A DNA stretch of 36,782 nucleotides, from assembly GCA_947450605.1 (NCBI GenBank), contig CANFWB010000015.1, positions 1 through 36,782 on the forward strand, read 5' to 3'. The notes below the pieces were generated by a model. That model did no database searches, had not been told where the DNA came from, and saw only the letters and a list, made by a program, of their open reading frames with translations. A program made the translations under genes and the position numbers. Origin of the DNA: Burkholderiaceae bacterium. Its GTDB lineage: Bacteria; Pseudomonadota; Gammaproteobacteria; Burkholderiales; Burkholderiaceae. Below are positions 29,589 to 36,713 of the stretch, piece by piece; position 1 is the stretch's first letter, and each line of letters starts with the position of its first letter.

Positions 29589-29609
29589 ATGAAGTGCATT
29601 TCCATATAA
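29589..29609 (+). other. six-codon mini-ORF behind a GGAGG site in the lptB-hpf spacer
   Basis: ATG AAG TGC ATT TCC ATA TAA (peptide MKCISI) follows GGAGG (29581-29585) with a short 3-base gap. A possible promoter, TTGGTT-15-GATACT (29552-29578), lies just upstream. It may be a leader peptide, a remnant of a lost gene such as rpoN, or chance. Nothing else in the 191-base spacer codes. Confidence 0.25.
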
Positions 29610-29654
29610 ACAAGTACAACATTACAGGGGCCTGCTGCGCACCCCGGGTAATTA

Positions 29655-29682
29655 TTTGCGCATGCATTTGTTTTGCTATGAA
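29655..29682 (+). promoter_or_regulatory. candidate hpf promoter
   Basis: TTTGCG (29655-29660), a 16-base spacer, then an extended -10 TGC-TATGAA (29674-29682). Transcription would start near 29689, which would shorten or remove the AGGAG ribosome site at 29684-29688. An upstream promoter may therefore be the main one. Confidence 0.35.
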
Positions 29683-29694
29683 TAGGAGCTGCTG

Positions 29695-30018
29695 ATGAAT
29701 TTAAAAATTAATAGCCGTCATGTCGAAGTTACCCCAGCCATGCGTACCCACCTCGAAACTGGGTTAGCCAAAATTCGCAAACACTTTGATCACGTTCTAG
29801 ACGCCTCCGCATTTTTGATCGTGGATAACGCCAAAGAAAAAAATCTTCGCCAAGCTGCCGAGATCACTATTCACCTCAAAGGCAAGGAACTGTTTGCTGA
29901 AGCACATAACGCCGATCTTTACCATGCCATGGATGCGGTGGTCGATAAACTCGAGCGTCAGGTTGTAAAACATAAAGAAAAGATCCAAGACCATCATCAC
30001 GAAAAGCATTTTGAGTAA
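29695..30018 (+). CDS. hpf: ribosome hibernation promoting factor, short form (HPF)
   Basis: A small ribosome-binding protein that promotes inactive 100S dimers in slow growth. The 107 residues place it in the short class (E. coli HPF has 95; long HPFs have about 180 or more). Visible features are MNLKINSRHVEVTPAMRTHL, the internal IVDNAKEKNLRQAAEITIHL, and EAHNADLYHAMDAVVDKLER, followed by a basic and histidine-rich tail. A good AGGAG ribosome site lies 6 bases before the ATG. It is in the classic lptB-(rpoN)-hpf-ptsN neighbourhood, here without rpoN. Confidence 0.95.
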   Translation: MNLKINSRHVEVTPAMRTHLETGLAKIRKHFDHVLDASAFLIVDNAKEKNLRQAAEITIHLKGKELFAEAHNADLYHAMDAVVDKLERQVVKHKEKIQDHHHEKHFE

Positions 30019-30037
30019 TCCTTGGCGTCAGGACACC

Positions 30038-30043
30038 TATAAT
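30038..30043 (+). promoter_or_regulatory. candidate consensus -10 box of ptsN
   Basis: A perfect TATAAT lies 8 bases before the ptsN ATG (30052), predicting a 5' leader of 0-2 bases. No ribosome site is visible upstream of ptsN. No -35 at 16-18 bases was recognised; TTGAGT is 21 bases away. Confidence 0.5.
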
Positions 30044-30051
30044 CAATTCAC

Positions 30052-30510
30052 ATGAATGCCCTGACTGATCTCTTTACCCTAGACCGCATTGCCTTAAATA
30101 ACCCTTCCAAAAATCGGGCCGAGGCATTTGCGGCCGTAGGGGAGCTGTTTTCCAAGCAAGCAGGGCTTGAGACCGACGCTATTGTTGGCTTCTTAAATGC
30201 CCGCGAAGACTTGGGCTCTACTGCCCTAGGTGCCGGCGTTGCCATCCCACATGGTCGGGTTAAAGGACTTAAGCATCCTATTGCTGCATTCTTGAAACTA
30301 AAAGAACCAATCGAATTTGCCGCGCCCGATGGCGAGGCTGTGTCTCTTCTGATTTTTTTACTCGTTCCTGAAAAGGCGACCCAACAGCATTTAGAAATTC
30401 TGTCATCAATCGCACAACTCCTGTCCGACCAAGAGGCTCGCAAGTCACTTGCCTCAGAAGACGACCCAGAGAAGGTGTGCCGGCTTTTACAAACGTGGGG
30501 CTCCGCTTGA
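30052..30510 (+). CDS. ptsN: PTS-Ntr enzyme IIA (PtsN)
   Basis: The regulatory EIIA-Ntr protein, phosphorylated on histidine by the NPr branch, which controls potassium and nitrogen responses. The 152 residues form a mannitol/fructose-type EIIA domain. The phosphorylated histidine is H67 in [11 protein letters not shown]; neighbouring conserved text is [13 protein letters not shown] and [20 protein letters not shown]. It is followed directly by hprK and rapZ, the typical betaproteobacterial order. Its phosphorylation state may be linked to HprK action on an HPr protein encoded elsewhere. Confidence 0.96.
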   Translation: MNALTDLFTLDRIALNNPSKNRAEAFAAVGELFSKQAGLETDAIVGFLNAREDLGSTALGAGVAIPHGRVKGLKHPIAAFLKLKEPIEFAAPDGEAVSLLIFLLVPEKATQQHLEILSSIAQLLSDQEARKSLASEDDPEKVCRLLQTWGSA

Positions 30511-31496
30511 CAACCCAGCCCTTACTCCTAGAGGGAGTTACCGCCCAGCAAATCTTTGATGACAATGTCTCCGACTTGAAGCTCTCTTGGATTGGCGGCC
30601 TCGAAGGTGCGGATCGCACCTTTCCTCCAGAGGCCGTTAAAGCAGCTGCAGCCAGCTCTGACTTAGTAGGCCACTTAAATCTCATCCATCCAAGCAGAAT
30701 TCAAATTTTTGGCGAGCAAGAGGTTGACTATCACGCCCAACTCGAGCCGAAACAAAAGCAAGAGCAAATCTCCAACCTGATTTCAAAGACGCCACCTTGT
30801 GTGATTGTGGCGGACGGTAAAGCTGCTGATCCCGATCTCCAGCTCTTTTGCCAAAGATCATCAACACCCCTATTTACTACCGCCATCTCTGCTGCTGAGG
30901 TCATTGATCACCTACGAACTTACCTCACCAAAATTGGCGCCCCTCAGATTACTATGCATGGCGTGTTCATGGATATTCTGGGCTTAGGCGTCTTAATCAT
31001 GGGTGAGTCAGGATTAGGCAAAAGCGAATTAGGTTTAGAACTGATTTCTCGCGGTCACGGTCTTGTGGCTGATGATGCAGTGGATTTTGCCCGCCTTGGC
31101 CCTGACTATATTGAAGGTCGCTGCCCCGTGATCTTGCGCAACCTCCTAGAGGTTCGTGGGCTGGGTCTCTTGGATATTCGTACGATCTTTGGTGAGACAG
31201 CTGTTCGTCGTAAGTTGAAATTGCGCTTAATCGTGCAATTGGTTCGCCGCAATGATGGTGAATTCGAGCGTTTACCTTTAGAGGCGCAGCATATTAATGT
31301 TTTAGGCGTCCAGATTAGGACTGTAAAAATTCAAGTTGCTGCAGGTCGTAACTTGGCTGTTCTAGTTGAGGCTGCGGTACGCAATACCATTTTGCAATTG
31401 CGCGGTATCGATACCTTAAAAGAATTTATTGAGCGCCAGCGTTTGCAAATGAATGCTGAGGCAGAGTCTACCAAGTCTCAAGGTCGCCTCATCTAA
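30507..31496 (+). CDS. hprK: HPr kinase/phosphorylase (HprK)
   Basis: A bifunctional enzyme that phosphorylates and dephosphorylates a serine of HPr. From the chosen TTG start it has 329 residues. The N-terminal domain includes [17 protein letters not shown] text ([17 protein letters not shown]). The kinase core has Walker A GESGLGKS (166-173) and the hallmark [16 protein letters not shown], then [17 protein letters not shown]. The frame is open upstream to GTG 30477, which would overlap ptsN by 34 bases. TTG 30507 instead overlaps the ptsN stop as TTGA and gives the usual distance to QQIFDDN, so it is preferred; GTG 30495 is another option. It lies 1 base before rapZ. Confidence 0.93.
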   Translation: MTTQPLLLEGVTAQQIFDDNVSDLKLSWIGGLEGADRTFPPEAVKAAAASSDLVGHLNLIHPSRIQIFGEQEVDYHAQLEPKQKQEQISNLISKTPPCVIVADGKAADPDLQLFCQRSSTPLFTTAISAAEVIDHLRTYLTKIGAPQITMHGVFMDILGLGVLIMGESGLGKSELGLELISRGHGLVADDAVDFARLGPDYIEGRCPVILRNLLEVRGLGLLDIRTIFGETAVRRKLKLRLIVQLVRRNDGEFERLPLEAQHINVLGVQIRTVKIQVAAGRNLAVLVEAAVRNTILQLRGIDTLKEFIERQRLQMNAEAESTKSQGRLI

Positions 31497-31497
31497 C

Positions 31498-32388
31498 ATG
31501 CAAATCAATCTGATTACCGGTATTTCAGGCTCAGGTAAATCAGTTGCACTGAGGGCTTTTGAGGATGCAGGTTATGACTGCGTAGACAATCTTCCAGTTA
31601 CCCTATTAGAAAATCTCATCACAACACTAGAGGGTGAAAAGAGTGAGCGTGTGGCAGTAGCAATTGATGCACGCCGCGGTAAGTCCATTGCTGAACTCCC
31701 CAAGATCCTAGAAAACCTGCGACGCAATCATCAGGTGCGCATTGTTTTCATTAATTCAGATACCAATACGCTCATACAGCGCTTTTCTGAGACCCGCAGG
31801 CGTCACCCGCTCTCAGGTAAAACTCAAGATGCTCAAGCCGGTACCCTCATCGAGGCAATTGATAAAGAGCGTAGCCTCCTAGAGCCTCTGCGCATGCAAG
31901 CTCATAGCATTGATACCAGCAACCTTCCCGCCCATGCATTGCGCTCCTGGATTCAGGATCTTCTAAAGGATAAACCTCAAGGACTGACGGTCATTTTTGA
32001 GTCTTTTGGATTTAAGAAAGGTTTGCCAAGTGAAGCAGATCTGGTATTTGATGTACGCTGTCTCCCGAATCCCCACTATGACAAAGCCTTGCGCCCCTTA
32101 TCTGGGAAGGATCAAGCGGTTAGAGAGTTTTTAGAGAAAATTCCTGAAGTAGTCTGCATGGAAGGTGACATCATTGAGTTTGTTGAAAAATGGTTGCCCC
32201 ACTACATTGCGGATGGTCGCAGCTATCTCACCGTTGCTATTGGTTGTACGGGTGGACAACATCGCTCGGTCTATCTTGTTAGTCGAATCATTGCGCATTT
32301 TCTCCCCCAAAAAGATTTGGCTGCGCTCCAAATCAATTTTTTGAGTCGTCACCGCGAGCTAGACTCAATCCCTGCAAAAGCAATTTAA
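31498..32388 (+). CDS. rapZ: RapZ nucleotide-binding protein (RNase adapter, YvcJ family)
   Basis: A P-loop protein; in E. coli it senses glucosamine-6-phosphate and guides RNase E to the small RNA GlmZ. The 296 residues compare with 284 in E. coli. Walker A is GISGSGKS (8-15), followed by FEDAGYDCVDNLPVTLL. Later come SETRRRHPL, SFGFKKGLPSEADLVFDVR, RFLPNP-like RCLPNPHYD, and the C-terminal IGCTGGQHRSVYL. The open frame extends to 31453 but ATG 31498 fits the family, one base after the hprK stop. The last 56 bases overlap the 3' end of convergent mutY. Whether GlmZ-type targets exist here is unknown. Confidence 0.95.
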   Translation: MQINLITGISGSGKSVALRAFEDAGYDCVDNLPVTLLENLITTLEGEKSERVAVAIDARRGKSIAELPKILENLRRNHQVRIVFINSDTNTLIQRFSETRRRHPLSGKTQDAQAGTLIEAIDKERSLLEPLRMQAHSIDTSNLPAHALRSWIQDLLKDKPQGLTVIFESFGFKKGLPSEADLVFDVRCLPNPHYDKALRPLSGKDQAVREFLEKIPEVVCMEGDIIEFVEKWLPHYIADGRSYLTVAIGCTGGQHRSVYLVSRIIAHFLPQKDLAALQINFLSRHRELDSIPAKAI

Positions 32389-33481
32389 TCGGCTGCGGTA
32401 AGCCGTACTTGCCCAATTGATGCAGAAATACCCACTGCAAGTCTCCGCCAGAAAATTTCACAGCATCACGCGTTGATATATGCCAGATCTGCATCCATAA
32501 ACGTCGATGCGTAAAGACATGCTTAATCTCTAAGCCGCGCTCCATTGACTCGCCATTCTTCAGGGCAGTGGAAGTCTTTTCATCAGGCAATACCAGGGCA
32601 AATAATTCCTTAGCAGTCAGATTGACTTCAGTCTTTTCCAAACGGCTCACTGAATTTTTCTCTCTTGCTCTCCATGCAGATTCAGGCAAAGACCAAAGTC
32701 CACCCCAAATCGCTTTTTCTGGACGCTTCTGCAACAACACGGCATCGCCATGTCGCAACAGCAGCATATCGCAATCAAATTCAGGGGATTTTGCCTTAAT
32801 TACTTTGCGAGGCAATAGCAAAACTTGATCACTTAAATTAGCCTGACAATCTTTTGCAAAGGGGCATTTCTTTGCGCCACTAATACACACTGGCTTACGA
32901 GAAGTGCACCACGTTGCACCAAAATCCATCAAGGCCTGCGTATACACCGGCATGTCTGTCGGATTTTGAGGGAGCAGCTCTTGCGCCAAAAGCCACAGTT
33001 GTTCATTGACCGCTTTTTCTTGAACAGCGCCTTCTATGCCAAACAGACGTGCCAAAATCCGCTTTACATTGGCATCCAGAATCGGTGCCCGCTCGTGAAA
33101 CGCAAAGGCTGCAATTGCGCCTGCTGTTGATCTGCCAATACCTTTTAATTGCTCAAGCAAGATAGGGTCACTCGGAAACTTTCCCCCAAACTCTTCTACA
33201 ACCTGCCTGGCACAGGCATGTAAATTACGGGCGCGAGTGTAATAACCAAGTCCAGCCCACTCAGCCAAGACGTCGTCTAATGGAGCAGCGGCCAACTTCT
33301 TTACCGTCGGGAAGCGCTTCATAAATCGTGGGTAACGCTCTAGGACCGTAGCTACCTGAGTTTGCTGCAACATGATTTCCGAAACCCAAACTGCATAGGG
33401 ATCGCGCACACTTTGCCATGGCAAGCCCTGGCGCCCATCCTTGCCATGCCAGGCAATCAACTGGGTGGCGAAGTGCTTCAT
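32333..33481 (-). CDS. mutY: A/G-specific adenine DNA glycosylase (MutY) with altered Fe-S loop
   Basis: MutY removes adenine mispaired with 8-oxoguanine. From ATG 33481 it has 382 residues. Catalytic E35 lies in VSEIMLQQTQVATV, the helix-hairpin-helix is LKGIGRSTAGAIAAFAF, and the catalytic aspartate is D136 in ILDANVKRILAR. The C-terminal Nudix-like domain has LLQKRPEKAIWGGLWSLPE. The [4Fe-4S] cysteines are C192, C199, C206 and C212: six residues separate the second and third, whereas E. coli has two (C199/C202). Earlier ATGs exist at 33496 and 33505. 33481 is chosen because it overlaps the mutM stop as TAATG and fits the family length. Its 3' end overlaps rapZ by 56 bases. Confidence 0.94.
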   Translation of the reverse strand: MKHFATQLIAWHGKDGRQGLPWQSVRDPYAVWVSEIMLQQTQVATVLERYPRFMKRFPTVKKLAAAPLDDVLAEWAGLGYYTRARNLHACARQVVEEFGGKFPSDPILLEQLKGIGRSTAGAIAAFAFHERAPILDANVKRILARLFGIEGAVQEKAVNEQLWLLAQELLPQNPTDMPVYTQALMDFGATWCTSRKPVCISGAKKCPFAKDCQANLSDQVLLLPRKVIKAKSPEFDCDMLLLRHGDAVLLQKRPEKAIWGGLWSLPESAWRAREKNSVSRLEKTEVNLTAKELFALVLPDEKTSTALKNGESMERGLEIKHVFTHRRLWMQIWHISTRDAVKFSGGDLQWVFLHQLGKYGLPQPIKLLLQGLSLARGDDSKN

Positions 33482-34317
33482 TAGCGCTTCTGACATTGAG
33501 GGCAAAAATAGGTAGAGCGCTGACCTTGCACTAATTGCTTAATGACTGTTTTACAAACCTTGCAAGGTTGATCTTTTCGATCATAGACTTTGGTTTGCAT
33601 CATGAAGTGCCCTGGATCGCCTGCGCTGTTAACGAAGTCTTTCAAAGAGCTACCGCCAGCGGCAATCGCTCTCTCCAAAATCGATCTTACAGAGCTTGCC
33701 AAACGAGAACATTGTGGCCTTGTTAACTTTCCAGCAGCTTTGGCTGGATGAATACCCGCCTCAAATAAACTTTCGGAGCAATAGATATTGCCAACACCCA
33801 CCACCGCCTGCCCTGCCAAAAGAAATTGTTTGACTGCGATGCTACGGTTGCGGGATTTTTGATACAACACTTCCGCACCAAGCTCACCTGCAAACTCTGG
33901 TGAGAAAGGCTCGACCCCGAGTTTTTGCAAGAGCGTATAACTCTCGATTGGTCCTTTAGATTTTGGATGCCATAAAACAGCGCCAAACTTGCGAGGATCA
34001 TGCAAACGCAGACTCAGCTTGTCAAACTCGAATGTCACACGATCATGTAGCTTCAGCGGATCGCTGCTCGGTAGCACCCGCAAAGTTCCTGTCATACCCA
34101 AATGCAGCAAAAGATAGCCGGTATCGAACTCCATCAACAAGTATTTGCCGCGTCGCTCTATACCCAAGACCCGTTGACCCGGAAGCAATTTACCCAAATT
34201 GCTGGGTACAGGCCAACGCAGACGACCATCAATGATTTTGACAGCACTGAGCTTACGCCCCTCTAAATGGGGTTGGATACCCAATCGGGTAACTTCGACT
34301 TCTGGGAGTTCTGGCAT
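33481..34317 (-). CDS. mutM: formamidopyrimidine-DNA glycosylase (MutM/Fpg)
   Basis: A glycosylase/AP lyase that excises 8-oxoguanine and ring-opened purines opposite cytosine, complementing MutY. The 278 residues compare with 269 in E. coli. The N-terminus MPELPEVEVTR provides the catalytic proline (P2 after Met removal) and E3. GVGNIYCSESLFEAGI and GGSSLKDFVNSAGDPGHF are conserved. The zinc finger is C252-x2-C255-x16-C272-x2-C275 at the very end. It is coupled to mutY by TAATG and diverges from the TPR-LolB gene with 35 bases between start codons. No ribosome site is present; see the -10 box at 34324. Confidence 0.97.
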   Translation of the reverse strand: MPELPEVEVTRLGIQPHLEGRKLSAVKIIDGRLRWPVPSNLGKLLPGQRVLGIERRGKYLLMEFDTGYLLLHLGMTGTLRVLPSSDPLKLHDRVTFEFDKLSLRLHDPRKFGAVLWHPKSKGPIESYTLLQKLGVEPFSPEFAGELGAEVLYQKSRNRSIAVKQFLLAGQAVVGVGNIYCSESLFEAGIHPAKAAGKLTRPQCSRLASSVRSILERAIAAGGSSLKDFVNSAGDPGHFMMQTKVYDRKDQPCKVCKTVIKQLVQGQRSTYFCPQCQKR

Positions 34318-34323
34318 AAATGG

Positions 34324-34329
34324 ATTGTA
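34324..34329 (-). promoter_or_regulatory. candidate -10 box of mutM (leaderless spacing)
   Basis: On the minus strand, TACAAT (5/6 match to TATAAT) is followed by exactly six bases, CCATTT, and then the mutM ATG. Transcription would start at the A of the start codon. There is no ribosome site. It lies back to back with the -10 box of the divergent gene. Confidence 0.5.
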
Positions 34330-34340
34330 GATTCGCAGAT

Positions 34341-34346
34341 TAGAAT
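34341..34346 (+). promoter_or_regulatory. candidate -10 box of the TPR-LolB gene (leaderless spacing)
   Basis: TAGAAT (5/6 match to TATAAT) is followed by exactly six bases, GTGCTT, and then ATG 34353. No ribosome site is visible. The start codons of this gene and mutM are separated by 35 bases that contain both -10 boxes. Confidence 0.5.
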
Positions 34347-34352
34347 GTGCTT

Positions 34353-35840
34353 ATGACCACATTTTCACTAAAGCCCTCTTTATGGGCCTTACTGCTCGCC
34401 ACTGGGCTTGGCATCGGCCTCTCCTGTAGTCATGCCTATGCCAAAACCAATAGCCTTGATAGTGGTGAAGCCGTATTTGAGGTCTTGGCTTCTGAAATCG
34501 CCTTACAGCGCGGTGAGGCTGGTCTTGCCTACAGCACTTATTTAGAGCTTGCTCGCCAGTTGGATGATCCTCGTTTGGCACAAAGGGCTATGGAGATTGC
34601 CATTACGGCAGGCGCACCGGATTTAGCGCTGCAAGCTGCCCAAGTCTGGGATGGCCTAGCGGGGCCCAAACAGACCAAGCCCAAGGAAGTACTGGTTACC
34701 CTCCTGATCCTCAATCAGCGCTGGTCAGATGCAGTCAAACCAGCCATCGCTCTTTTGAATCAGCAAACTCCAGCACAACGTGAAAATACCTTGGTGCAGA
34801 TTCAGGCGCTGCTGGCTAAGGCAACAGATGAATCTGAAGCATTAAGGGCCTTCTACGAAATCGTTTCGACACTCAAGCCAGAACCACAAGATCCCGGTCT
34901 TCTCTACACCTACGCAATGTCTGCTGAAAAATCAGGGCACATTGATGTCATGGAAAAAACACTGCGCGAAATCTTGCGCAAGACTCCGAATGATGTAAAT
35001 AGCTTGAATGCATTAGGTTACTCGCTAGCTGATCGCAACCAGAAATTGCCAGAGGCATTCAAACTCATTAGCAAAGCACATGAACTCTCGCCTAAGGATG
35101 GTTTTATTTTGGACAGTCTTGGCTGGGTGAACTTTCGTATGGGCAAAAATGCCTTAGCGCTAGAGCAACTCCAGCAAGCCTTTAACATCAAACCTGAGGC
35201 GGATATTGCCGCACACATGGGTGAAGTCCTCTGGGTGATGAATCGCCCAACTGAAGCAGAAGATATGTGGCGCAAAGGGCAACAACTGGATGCCAATAAC
35301 TCCACCCTCAAAGAAACGTTAAAACGCTTAAAACCAGATTGGTCGGTAGCAGATACTGCCCTCAAAGGCTCATGGGATGGGCGTTTTGCAGTCAAAGTCA
35401 CCGGCCTTACTGAGGGAAGAAATCAAGGCGGCTCCGGTGGGTTTACTTTGACTCAAGATGCGCTAACCGATGTATTGGAGATTCGGAATCCAGTTGGTGG
35501 ATCAATTGCCAAAATTACGATTAAGCCTGGTGAGGCCATTCTGGAACGAGATGGTCAAATCACTACCGCGATTGATGCCGATACCCTTATTCAAAATGCA
35601 TTAGGACTCCCGCTCCCTGCTCGTGGCTTATCTGACTGGTTGCGCGGACAAACTCGCCCCGGCAGCAATGCGAGCATTGAACGCAATGCAAAAGGGCAGG
35701 TGAGCAAAATTACACAAGATGGCTGGACCCTCAACTACAACTGGGGCAACACTAGGCAGTTAGAAAAACTCACTATGACTCGCAGCTCTAATATCGGGTC
35801 TATTGATATCCGCCTGGTATTCGATACCCCGAATGAGTGA
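34353..35840 (+). CDS. TPR protein fused to a C-terminal LolB domain
   Basis: A 495-residue exported protein. The N-terminus is a signal peptide (WALLLATGLGIGLSCSHAYA). C25 sits in a poor lipobox (GLSC), and HAYA|K is a good signal peptidase I site. Residues about 35-320 are helical with TPR units (clearest at about 210-310, for example LNALGYSLADRNQKLPEAF and ILDSLGWVNFRMGKNALAL). From about 338 the sequence matches LolB, the outer-membrane receptor that inserts lipoproteins: WDGRFAVKV, IRNPVGGSIAKITI, LGLPLPARGLSDWLRG and ISKITQDGW-like text. Burkholderiales normally encode TPR protein and LolB as two genes before ispE. No stop or frameshift separates them here. GTG 34347 is an alternative start. 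Confidence 0.85.
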   Translation: MTTFSLKPSLWALLLATGLGIGLSCSHAYAKTNSLDSGEAVFEVLASEIALQRGEAGLAYSTYLELARQLDDPRLAQRAMEIAITAGAPDLALQAAQVWDGLAGPKQTKPKEVLVTLLILNQRWSDAVKPAIALLNQQTPAQRENTLVQIQALLAKATDESEALRAFYEIVSTLKPEPQDPGLLYTYAMSAEKSGHIDVMEKTLREILRKTPNDVNSLNALGYSLADRNQKLPEAFKLISKAHELSPKDGFILDSLGWVNFRMGKNALALEQLQQAFNIKPEADIAAHMGEVLWVMNRPTEAEDMWRKGQQLDANNSTLKETLKRLKPDWSVADTALKGSWDGRFAVKVTGLTEGRNQGGSGGFTLTQDALTDVLEIRNPVGGSIAKITIKPGEAILERDGQITTAIDADTLIQNALGLPLPARGLSDWLRGQTRPGSNASIERNAKGQVSKITQDGWTLNYNWGNTRQLEKLTMTRSSNIGSIDIRLVFDTPNE

Positions 35841-36708
35841 TTCTCTAGAACTGCGCTGTCCAGCAAAACTCAATCTCTTTTTGCATATTGTTGGACGTCG
35901 TGCAGATGGCTACCATCTCCTTCAATCTGTTTTTCAACTAATTGACTGGTGTGATGTCCTTACACTGAAGCGCATCCCAGAAAACACCATTCGCCGCATC
36001 AATCCCATTCCGGGCGTCCCCCCTGAAGAAGACTTGGTAGTTCGCGCGGCACAACTATTAAAAGATTTCTGCAGGCTTGATCATGGCGTTGAAATCAGCC
36101 TAAATAAAATGATTCCGATGGGAGCTGGTCTTGGGGGAGGCTCTTCTGACGCAGCCTCTACACTGATTGGCCTCAATCAGCTCTGGAATCTCCATCTCGA
36201 TACCCTTACCTTGAGTGCACTCGGCCTCAAACTAGGGGCAGATGTACCATTTTTCATTTTTGGTCAAAATGCTTTTGTAGAGGGCGTTGGGGAGAGATTG
36301 CAAGCAATTCCCCTGGAAACTCAAGACTTTGTGGTGGTTTTCCCAAATCAAGGCATCCCTACTGCACCGATTTTTCAAGACCCTCAATTGACCCGAGATC
36401 ACGCTCCGATTACAATAGATGGCTTTCTTGCATCGCCAAGGTCATTTCAATCAAATGATTGTCAGGCAGTAGCGGTGCGGAATTGTCCTGAAGTGAAGCA
36501 AGCATTAGATTGGATTTACAAGGCAGTGCCAAACTCGGCGCCTTGCATGTCCGGTTCTGGAAGTAGCGTATTTGCCGCCTTAGACCCTAAGACGACGGAT
36601 ATCGCAGATCTGGAAAATCTTCTGCAAACTCTGCCAAAAGGATGGATAGGTCGAATTGTTCGGGGGCTAAATAAAAATCCCGCTTACAATTTGGTTTCTT
36701 CAGATTGA
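35833..36708 (+). CDS. ispE: 4-(cytidine 5'-diphospho)-2-C-methyl-D-erythritol kinase (IspE)
   Basis: A GHMP-family kinase of the non-mevalonate (MEP) isoprenoid pathway, phosphorylating CDP-ME. The 291 residues start with LRCPAKLNLFLHIVGRRADG, have the ATP loop PMGAGLGGGSSDAAST and KLGADVPFFIFG, and end with the GHMP motif MSGSGSSVFAAL. The frame is open upstream to 35803, but ATG 35833 is chosen. It overlaps the TPR-LolB stop by 8 bases (ATGAGTGA) and matches the family start. lolB next to ispE and then tRNA-Gln is the standard betaproteobacterial order. Confidence 0.96.
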   Translation: MSDSLELRCPAKLNLFLHIVGRRADGYHLLQSVFQLIDWCDVLTLKRIPENTIRRINPIPGVPPEEDLVVRAAQLLKDFCRLDHGVEISLNKMIPMGAGLGGGSSDAASTLIGLNQLWNLHLDTLTLSALGLKLGADVPFFIFGQNAFVEGVGERLQAIPLETQDFVVVFPNQGIPTAPIFQDPQLTRDHAPITIDGFLASPRSFQSNDCQAVAVRNCPEVKQALDWIYKAVPNSAPCMSGSGSSVFAALDPKTTDIADLENLLQTLPKGWIGRIVRGLNKNPAYNLVSSD

Positions 36709-36713
36709 CCTGT

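Noticed and set aside
29620..29650. GGGGCC...CACCCC inverted repeat upstream of hpf as a riboswitch or terminator
   Set aside because: The stem is short with mismatches and a large loop, and no T tract follows. I see no known riboswitch class.
30477..30506. GTG start of hprK giving a 34-base overlap with ptsN
   Set aside because: The TTG at 30507 overlaps the ptsN stop as TTGA and fits the length before QQIFDDN in related HprK proteins. The choice is not certain.
31453..31497. Upstream start of rapZ inside hprK
   Set aside because: The family begins directly with MQINLITGISGSGKS-like sequence; ATG 31498 follows the hprK stop by one base.
35803..35832. Upstream start of ispE
   Set aside because: It adds residues before the conserved LRCPAKLNLFLH region; the ATG at 35833 overlaps the previous stop in the usual coupled way.
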